A stretch of DNA of 64,000 bases from Biomphalaria glabrata (lineage: Eukaryota > Mollusca > Gastropoda > Planorbidae), in contig NC_074716.1 of the NCBI RefSeq assembly GCF_947242115.1, forward strand, positions 122,001-186,000. The letters are read 5' to 3'. Position numbers and translations under genes: made by a program. The notes beneath the pieces were generated by a model. The model worked only from the letters and a program-made list of their open reading frames with translations, had not been told where the DNA came from and did no database searches. Position 1 is the first letter of the stretch. Each line of letters starts with the position of its first letter. Positions 61,801 through 64,000 of the stretch are shown here, piece after piece.

Positions 61801-63558
61801 AACTAATCATACACCAAAATAATTGTTATCTTGTTCATTTTCTTTATTTCCAACAGTTATTGTATAAACTTTATGTCCATTGCTTACATAGATTGATAAA
61901 TCATTATGTAAAATGGGAATACCCACTAGAGAAAGTGAAATAAAAAACTTTATTTTTGTCACAAGGCACTATTGTTTTGTTATTGTCACAAGCACTACAA
62001 TTTTTGTGTGAAAGATGCCAAGTCACTTAATTGTTCCTAGTTGGAGGCTCAAATTTACACTCTTGAATTTAAAGGTTTATGTCTGCATCTTCTGCCTGTT
62101 GTTCCTTATGTCTGTATCTTCAAGGTGTTTTTCTTATGTCTGCATTTTCTGCTAATTGTTTCTTGTCTTAATCTTCATGCTTGTTTCTTTTGTCTGCAAG
62201 CTTGCTGGTTGTTTGTTAAGTCTGAATTTTTGTGGGCGTCTCCTTAATCTGCATCTTCTGCTTTTGTTTTTTTTTTATGTTTGCACTTTTGTGGTTGTTT
62301 TTTCATCAGGTAACTGGCTTGATCAATAAAATGCATTTCGACCTCATGAATATTATCATCATAAGGTTCAACAAAAGCTGTTGCATTTTTGGTGCAAAGA
62401 TAGCAACTATCTGCTCTTAATTTTACGATCTTCATTTGGTCCATGTGTTCAGCTTTTTAAGATAGTAATAGAGCTTCGTGAGTTTGTGGTCAGGAAATCC
62501 TGATATGAAGCTAAGAACTAACCAACCCAATAAATGTGACTGGACTTGCCATCTGAGTCTAATTCAGTAACACTGGAACTAAAGTACAGAGAGCTGTACA
62601 CAGTATACATTAATGATTTCAACGACAGATTTTTATTATAGGTTCATCCAAATGTGTTCAGACTAATGTGAATTCTTTATGACCATAAGAAATATAGTGC
62701 TTATTTTGATTGTTCATCGCTTTATGTGTATTGGCTCACCAGGCTATATACTATTACAGAAAATGTGTTTGGCTAGCATTACAGAGTAAACAGAAGGGGT
62801 AGCAAGAGACTCTTGGGCACAGGATTAAAACAATGAATCTAGAATGACAAAACTAAATTTAGTCATCCTGTACGGAGGCCCCATCAGTTTCTTTATCAAA
62901 TTACAATATACTGCAGACGATTTAAAAATTTTAATCACAGAATTAATGGGAAATAAAAGTAAGAATTCAAAACATTAAAACACATTTTGTTTTTAAGAGA
63001 TTGGTAATGAGCCTGGGCTCACGGAACCCATTTGTGCCATGGTTACTATGCCACAAACTGTAAAATATTTTGTATAATTTAGAACCACAATAAAACAATT
63101 TAATATATGACAAGTGATTAAGGCATATTTCTCATTCTAAATGCTAGGAGAAATTCTTAAAAGTGCTATTTATTTCCTATGCCTGAAATGGGTTGCCTGA
63201 ATCAGCCAGAAAAACAATGCCTTTGCAGAGTTAAGTCTCTCATTATTATGTACAAATAGATTAAAGAGACAGATTTCACAGAATGAAATGATCTTTATTG
63301 AAGATATGTCCTAATTATTAAGATATGTAGCCTTCAGTTTGATTGAGACTGATTGTTTTAATATTTTTTTATATGGGTAATGCATTTTGTTATCGTTATC
63401 ATTACCTCAGGGCCTTCATCCAGTCTTATCCATACAGGTGTTTTATCCAAATCATAATGGATGTAACGGAAGTCTTCAAATGTGTCACTCATCTCGCAGG
63501 CCATTTTCCAAACATTTAATGGAAGCCACGTTGTGTTTTCTGGTTTGGGGACATTTTG
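43739..63558 (-). CDS. DNAH6: Axonemal dynein heavy chain, DNAH6-like, exon-gapped (partial gene)
   Basis: Ten minus-strand exons encode the C-terminal part of an axonemal dynein heavy chain, an inner-arm motor that drives ciliary beating through ATP hydrolysis and microtubule sliding. The window covers the region after the stalk, from around AAA5/AAA6 into the C-terminal domain, ending in [14 protein letters not shown] and a stop. DNAH6 is favoured over other dyneins by [58 protein letters not shown] and TILDVQPR. Borders are canonical GT/AG. Expected segments were not found at three places (60.3/58.2, 58.0/54.7 and 51.7/45.5 kb), where exon phases also clash (2 to 1, 1 to 0, 0 to 2), and the 58-kb exon has a frameshift. 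The locus may be a decaying duplicate or a damaged assembly. The upstream exons and promoter lie beyond the right edge. Confidence 0.8.
43894..44093 (+). mobile_element. SINE family B with long tail, in the last dynein intron
   Basis: Starts GGATGGCTGCCTGGTCG, B-box-like GGGTTCAAATCC, CTCCTGCAGGAGG and a tail nearly identical to the minus-strand copy at 12.75-12.97 kb out to ACAGCAC. About 20 bp of the head between the A- and B-box parts are missing relative to that copy. Confidence 0.8.
44120..44228 (+). mobile_element. SINE family B, head-less copy
   Basis: Contains a degraded B-box region, ATGCAGGAGGAATGAGCTA, AATAATCTTCATTTCTAAAGG and the tail ACATCCAAAATGTATAAAAC. It sits directly after the previous SINE in the same orientation. 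Confidence 0.6.
44285..44470 (+). mobile_element. LINE ORF2 scrap
   Basis: The plus strand encodes [19 protein letters not shown] and later HIQ..LNSF in shifted frames, matching the thumb region ('SAAFGRLxxxVWxxxGLSxxTKLxVY') of RTE/I-like LINEs. Degraded. Confidence 0.5.
44788..45143. mobile_element. Putative solo LTR, family B (fossil)
   Basis: A 356-bp segment starting TGTTATGACATGATTAGG and ending CCTTAACA, flanked by ATAT on both sides (44784-44787 and 45144-45147). TG...CA borders and a 4-bp target duplication fit a Gypsy-like solo LTR inserted in the last dynein intron. No internal coding region is present. Confidence 0.55.
45360..45469 (-). CDS. DNAH6: DNAH6-like penultimate exon
   Basis: Between acceptor ATATCCAG and donor GTAACA it encodes [20 protein letters not shown] then [17 protein letters not shown]. 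This is the dynein C-terminal 'PVhhFxP...Y.CPLYKTxxRxGTLSTTG' segment. It starts in phase 2 and ends in phase 1, joining properly to the last exon. Its 5' phase does not fit the nearest recognised upstream exon (51660, phase 0), which marks a gap. Confidence 0.9.
45470..46055 (-). other. Intron remainder before the minisatellite
   Basis: AT-rich intronic sequence. It was searched on the minus strand for the dynein C-terminal domain exons expected here and none was recognised. Confidence 0.4.
46056..46297. repeat. 29-bp minisatellite, left block
   Basis: Tandem units of 29 bp with GACAGATGGCTTCTATTCAG followed by TCAGTAGAA. Each unit contains the inverted words CTTCTA and TAGAAG nine bases apart. 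The block is continuous with the right block at 49320-49645, apart from the inserted LINE. Confidence 0.9.
46298..49319 (-). mobile_element. LINE inserted inside a minisatellite
   Basis: A 3.02-kb non-LTR retrotransposon in minus orientation, bounded on both sides by GTAGAAGTA (46289-46297 and 49320-49328). Because the host sequence is repetitive, this could be a 9-bp target duplication or coincident repeat sequence. The frame is open from the truncated 5' border (GCACAGGATGAGACTCG...) to the stop. The 3' UTR is only about 45 bp, ends GGAGCCATA and has no poly-A. 5' truncation removed the start of the endonuclease. Confidence 0.85.
46343..49288 (-). CDS. LINE endonuclease-reverse transcriptase, 5'-truncated
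   Basis: 981 codons without interruption. Order: APE-type endonuclease C-terminal part (residues about 1-175, with [18 protein letters not shown] and [10 protein letters not shown]); a linker of about 200 residues rich in K/R; reverse transcriptase (about 430-720) with [48 protein letters not shown] and the catalytic LLFADDAAL; thumb [30 protein letters not shown]; and a C2H2-type finger [20 protein letters not shown] near the end. The protein would copy its RNA at nicked DNA. The first Met is probably not the original start, because the frame continues upstream to the truncation. Clade uncertain (RTE/I-like). Intact polymerase motifs suggest recent insertion. Confidence 0.85.
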   Translation of the reverse strand: MGFAVKNSLLPMIVPPVGGSERLLSISMMTASGKVTLISAYAPTLCSLQEDKDKFYEDLKEAIANIPQKEHMILLGDFNARVGSDHTTWPDCLGLFGIGKMNENGQRLLEFCTYHKLCITNTYFRTKPQHCVSWRHPRSGHWHQLDMILTRKKDIGNILLTRSYQSADCDTDHTLVSCRTRLLPTKIHTSQGKRKSRLNTTSTKNPDLCTEFENKLEEAFKNFSVTEVEKSWTFMRDTIYQTSSLVFGNKTKKSKDWFEASLPEMETATTNKRAAMLIYKKDPTPSNLKRLRAARNNAQRVARQCANKYWQELCEDIQSCADCGNIRGLYEGMRKAFGPHTSKCAPLKSKDGSIISDRALQMERWVEHYAELYQIENAISPNAVSNFPSLPVLTELDEMPSVKELSIAIDMLAHGKTPGGDGIPAEVIQAGKHALIKPLHELLSLCWEQGMVPQELKDSNIVTIYKNKGDRSDCNNYRGISLLSIVAKAFARVLLKRLQILADRVYPESQCGFRAGRSTTDMIFSLRQLQEKSREQKQPLFIAFIDLTKAFDLVSRSGLFAVLEKIGCPNKLRKLVSAFHENMQGTVQFESSSSRPFSIKSGVKQGCVLAPTLFGIFFSVVLSSAFKSLEDGIYIHSRSDGRLFNLARLKAKTKRRRILIRELLFADDAALVSHSQGGLQKLVNALAAACQEFSLTISLSKTEILAQDVAEIPIIQIGNHTLSVVQEFTYLGSTIVSNLDLDIELTKRIGKATTALAKLSKRVWQNGKLTTATKILVYNACVVSTLLYGSESWSTYMYQEHRLNSFHLRCLRRIMGISWRDHVSNQEVLRLANMNSMYALLTQRRLRWLGHVTRMPDGRIPKDILYAELVEGVRPKGRPRLTYRDVCKRDMRASGISESMWENIAKDRSAWRQTVRAGTTLAENKRIEAALIKREKKKAALSASPKSEAYTCTNCGKVCRSRIGLISHTRFCPVSRLSQNQ
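49320..49645. repeat. 29-bp minisatellite, right block
   Basis: About 11 units of the same 29-bp repeat as the left block, with the same variants (AGACAGATGG versus AGTTAGATGG). The two blocks together give roughly 19-20 units. Confidence 0.9.
50140..50490 (-). mobile_element. RNase H domain relic of a LINE
   Basis: Minus-strand translation contains [20 protein letters not shown], then [19 protein letters not shown]. This is the first half of an RNase H fold with the 'hYxDGSs...gGAGhhi' pattern and an E in the expected second acidic position. It is preceded by a linker with [11 protein letters not shown]. Domains of this kind sit behind the reverse transcriptase in I/Jockey-like LINEs. Coding similarity stops near 50145. 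This is not the dynein exon expected in this intron. Confidence 0.6.
50542..50790 (+). mobile_element. SINE family A, plus-strand copy
   Basis: Head GAGGGCGTGGTGGCTGAGTGG is clearly tRNA-like (A-box-like TGGCTGAGTGG). It is followed by GACGCCCCTGAGTCCACC, TGTGCTGGCCACATGATACC, CTGCTCGTTAACC and GAAAGGGGAACTT. The B box is degraded, so it is a SINE, not a tRNA gene. Intronic in the dynein locus. Confidence 0.8.
50791..51239. other. Intronic AT-rich DNA
   Basis: No exon, repeat or element recognised. Searched for the missing dynein exons without success. Confidence 0.4.
51240..51380. repeat. Short tandem repeat, unit about 40 bp
   Basis: Three to four imperfect copies of TCTATTATGTTAGGTATTAT followed by TGCATGCTAAGAGAGCAA. 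Confidence 0.85.
51430..51595 (+). mobile_element. LINE tail fragment
   Basis: The plus strand encodes [20 protein letters not shown] close to a stop and a GTAAAGTAAGT tail, similar in kind to the ends of LINEs at 11.4 kb. Weak but plausible. Confidence 0.4.
51660..51805 (-). CDS. DNAH6: DNAH6-like exon (TILDVQPR)
   Basis: Acceptor TTTTTATCTAG, donor GTACGT. Encodes (A)[35 protein letters not shown] and ERANPNMFT. The family has 'TILxxQPRxxxxGGxxxxxEIVxEL' here. It begins in phase 1, matching the 52208 donor, and ends in phase 0. The next recognised exon starts in phase 2, so at least one exon is missing downstream. Confidence 0.85.
52208..52354 (-). CDS. DNAH6: DNAH6-like exon (GLHENANI)
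   Basis: Acceptor TTTTTGAAG, donor GTAAGT. Encodes (G)[40 protein letters not shown] and LNETNALL. Very close to the axonemal 'YIxxLPLxDxPExFGMHENANI' consensus. Phase 1 at both ends, fitting both neighbours. Confidence 0.9.
52380..53760 (-). other. Dynein intron
   Basis: AT-rich intron sequence. The plus-strand open frame at 52929-53135 has no recognisable similarity. Confidence 0.5.
53767..53881 (-). CDS. DNAH6: DNAH6-like exon (ITYGGRVTD)
   Basis: Acceptor TATCACCACAG, donor GTAATT. Encodes [20 protein letters not shown] and [18 protein letters not shown](G). The family consensus is '[39 protein letters not shown]'. The usual W before DQR is Q here. Starts in phase 0 and ends in phase 1, matching both neighbours. 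Confidence 0.92.
54558..54662 (-). CDS. DNAH6: DNAH6-like exon ([10 protein letters not shown])
   Basis: Acceptor TTTATTTTAG, donor GTTGAG. 35 codons: [20 protein letters not shown] then [15 protein letters not shown]. It matches the DNAH6 form '[15 protein letters not shown].LYC.EG.IPWDALIYITGE'. Phase 0 at both ends. The preceding recognised exon ends in phase 1, and the expected [20 protein letters not shown] segment is absent, so an exon is missing before this one. Confidence 0.92.
54663..56234 (-). other. Dynein intron, first part
   Basis: AT-rich. A TATATAAAG followed by a short GA repeat at 54809-54829 and an AATAAA near 54955 give an LTR-like look, but no TG/CA borders with target duplication were found. 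The missing dynein exon was searched for here and not seen. Confidence 0.4.
56235..56335 (-). mobile_element. CR1-like LINE scrap
   Basis: Minus-strand sequence resembles the [13 protein letters not shown]...NQG segment and matches part of the CR1 relic at 14.47-14.53 kb. Confidence 0.5.
56340..57110 (+). mobile_element. CR1/L2-like LINE 3' end, interrupted by a hAT MITE
   Basis: Plus-strand relic encoding [19 protein letters not shown] (joined across the MITE position), [13 protein letters not shown]-like sequence, [20 protein letters not shown] and a tail near LRPICSK-like sequence. It is collinear with the 39.4-kb copy. Frameshifts and a deletion within the IDYKxxTL region show age. Continuity of the LINE on both sides of the MITE shows that the LINE was there first. 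Confidence 0.65.
56564..56747. mobile_element. hAT MITE, 184 bp, with 8-bp target duplication
   Basis: Ends are CAGGGGTTCTCAACCT and AGGTTGAGAACCGCTG, inverted with one mismatch. The 8-bp flanks are identical (AGCTAGAG at 56556-56563 and 56748-56755). Sub-terminal GTGGGTCGCGACCC and GCCTAAGACCATC match the left end of the 3.1-kb hAT at 26.6 kb, so it is a non-autonomous derivative of that family. It sits within the CR1-like relic. Confidence 0.92.
57115..57245. repeat. Short tandem repeat, unit about 55-60 bp
   Basis: Two to three imperfect copies containing ATATTCCAGTTCTA, GTCTTAACAT and ACTCTTACTGTA. Confidence 0.7.
57475..57845 (+). mobile_element. LINE ORF2 tail
   Basis: The plus strand encodes [20 protein letters not shown], then [20 protein letters not shown] and, in a shifted frame, [11 protein letters not shown] before a stop. 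This is the C-terminal domain of an RTE-like LINE ('CLRRILxIxWPxxIxNxxLW', 'WxWIGHxLRK', 'RWRxxVxALCSTRS'). The 9.2-kb fragment is the same family. One or two frameshifts. Intronic. Confidence 0.7.
58002..58246 (-). CDS. DNAH6: DNAH6-like exon with a frameshift
   Basis: Acceptor ATTCTTTTTAG, donor GTAAGA. Encodes [20 protein letters not shown], then HSNFRLCL, and in another frame [39 protein letters not shown] and FFEDH. Orthologues read 'FRLxLSSMPxxxFPV' continuously. Here the bases between FRLCL and MPAK are short by one modulo three, as expected if one of two adjacent TCTT words was lost. The 245-bp length likewise does not fit its end phases. It also needs a phase-1 partner upstream, but the 60314 exon ends in phase 2. 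Either this copy is inactive or the base call is wrong. Confidence 0.85.
58247..58689 (-). other. Dynein intron
   Basis: Very AT-rich. The expected GQGQGPIA-type exon was searched for here and not found. Confidence 0.5.
58690..59960 (+). mobile_element. Decayed RTE-like LINE in a dynein intron
   Basis: Plus-strand relic in several frames: [95 protein letters not shown]-like and CESWILNTD. The order matches the polymerase and thumb of RTE/BovB-like LINEs. Many stops and frameshifts show long inactivity. Confidence 0.7.
60314..60504 (-). CDS. DNAH6: DNAH6-like exon ([14 protein letters not shown])
   Basis: Acceptor TTTTTATCCTAG, donor GTAAAT. Encodes [40 protein letters not shown] and [20 protein letters not shown]. 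It matches the dynein segment ending in 'TPLVFxLSPGxDPMxxxxxFAxxMG'. Starts in phase 0, fitting 61203, and ends in phase 2, which does not fit the next recognised exon at 58246. Confidence 0.92.
61203..61367 (-). CDS. DNAH6: DNAH6-like exon ([11 protein letters not shown])
   Basis: Acceptor AAAAACTTTAG, donor GTGAGT. 55 codons: [20 protein letters not shown], then [20 protein letters not shown] and [15 protein letters not shown]. 'W.(D/E)[14 protein letters not shown].EE' is the DNAH6-type form of the segment before 'FAVTEFV'. Phase 0 at both ends. Confidence 0.9.
61368..63405 (-). other. Dynein intron with a degenerate repeat
   Basis: A loose tandem pattern of about 35 bp (TTATGTCTGCATCTTCTG with CTTGTTGTTTC) lies at about 62050-62320. 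A LINE C-terminal scrap is at about 63175-63245. The rest is AT-rich with no recognised exon. Confidence 0.5.
63175..63245 (+). mobile_element. LINE C-terminal scrap
   Basis: AAATGGGTTGCCTGAATCAG and the following bases match the WNGLPE-coding scrap at 24.21 kb. Degraded. Confidence 0.45.
63406..63558 (-). CDS. DNAH6: DNAH6-like exon, most upstream in the window
   Basis: Acceptor ATTTTCTACAG, donor GTAATG. 51 codons: [40 protein letters not shown] and [11 protein letters not shown]. It aligns in character with the dynein 'P.WL....W...CEL...F..F' segment before the AAA6-adjacent region. Phase 0 at both ends, so it joins 61367 in frame. The preceding exon is outside the window or in the last 440 bp, where I saw none. 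Confidence 0.8.
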
Positions 63559-64000
63559 CTGTAGAAAATGTAATGGCTTTTAATTACAATAAAAGAAAAA
63601 AAGTTTTTATTTTGATAGAAGTTGTGTGTTCTATAATTGTTTAACCTTCCTCTTTCAATGAGATTCTAAATAATCCATAAATATGTCAAGTTGTCAGTGG
63701 TGACAAAGTGTGTTGATTCTCAATGGTTATATAAATTTAAACTCTCAAATCTAATTGATTTGAATAAGCTACAATCTTTAAGATGTACAGAAAATTCTGT
63801 GGCATTCAGCATTTTACATCTCTTGAAACTTATAATCTTCCCTTTGTAACTTCTCTTCTGTCTTTTCTGCATAAAGAGGCTAATCATCGATACACAGCCA
63901 CGGTCACAGAAAATCACTACTCCATACAAGTGTACTATTATTTAAAACTTTTTATTCCTAATGTATATAATAAAATGATAACATATTTATATATCTCTAG
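63559..64000 (-). other. Start of the next upstream dynein intron
   Basis: AT-rich, with no exon recognised. The gene continues beyond the window. Confidence 0.4.

Overview
The window looks like nuclear DNA of a heterobranch gastropod, probably a freshwater pulmonate of the Biomphalaria/Bulinus kind. That placement is inferred from AT-rich DNA full of TCTAGATC words, two tRNA-derived SINE families I associate with such snails, and many RTE-like, CR1-like and RNase-H-bearing LINE tails. No prokaryotic gene, rRNA gene or functional tRNA gene is visible. The only host gene I can name is an axonemal dynein heavy chain, best matched to DNAH6 (inner-arm ciliary motor). It lies on the minus strand from about 63.56 kb to its stop codon at 43.739 kb, and its 5' part runs off the right edge. 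Ten exons were read by eye with GT/AG borders. At three places the exon phases disagree, and conserved family segments that should lie there were not found; one exon also carries a frameshift. The locus is therefore either a decaying copy or a damaged assembly. || Layout: 0-12.3 kb holds degraded LINE fragments on both strands and one solo LTR. 12.7-17.7 kb holds SINEs, a CR1 relic, a second solo LTR family, more LINE tails and one unidentified exon-like segment at 17.3-17.5 kb. 17.88-24.2 kb is a 31-bp minisatellite of roughly 200 units with higher-order structure. 26.58-29.66 kb is a decayed hAT transposon with 16-bp terminal repeats and an 8-bp target duplication. 30.72-33.70 kb is a 54/55-bp minisatellite of about 54 units whose two flanks are the two halves of one SINE. 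|| 34-43 kb holds SINEs, an unexplained GC-rich block at 37.06-37.72 kb, LTR copies, a CR1 end with an ATT tail and an RTE-like LINE end. 43.7-64 kb is the dynein locus. Its introns hold a solo LTR, a 3-kb LINE with a long open ORF inserted inside a 29-bp minisatellite, an RNase H relic, a hAT MITE nested in a CR1 relic, and a decayed RTE-like LINE. || Apart from the dynein gene the content is transposable elements and tandem repeats. The strongest leads are the exon-gapped dynein locus, the SINE split by a minisatellite, and the LINE that landed inside a minisatellite. I found nothing I could defend as a new multi-gene system.
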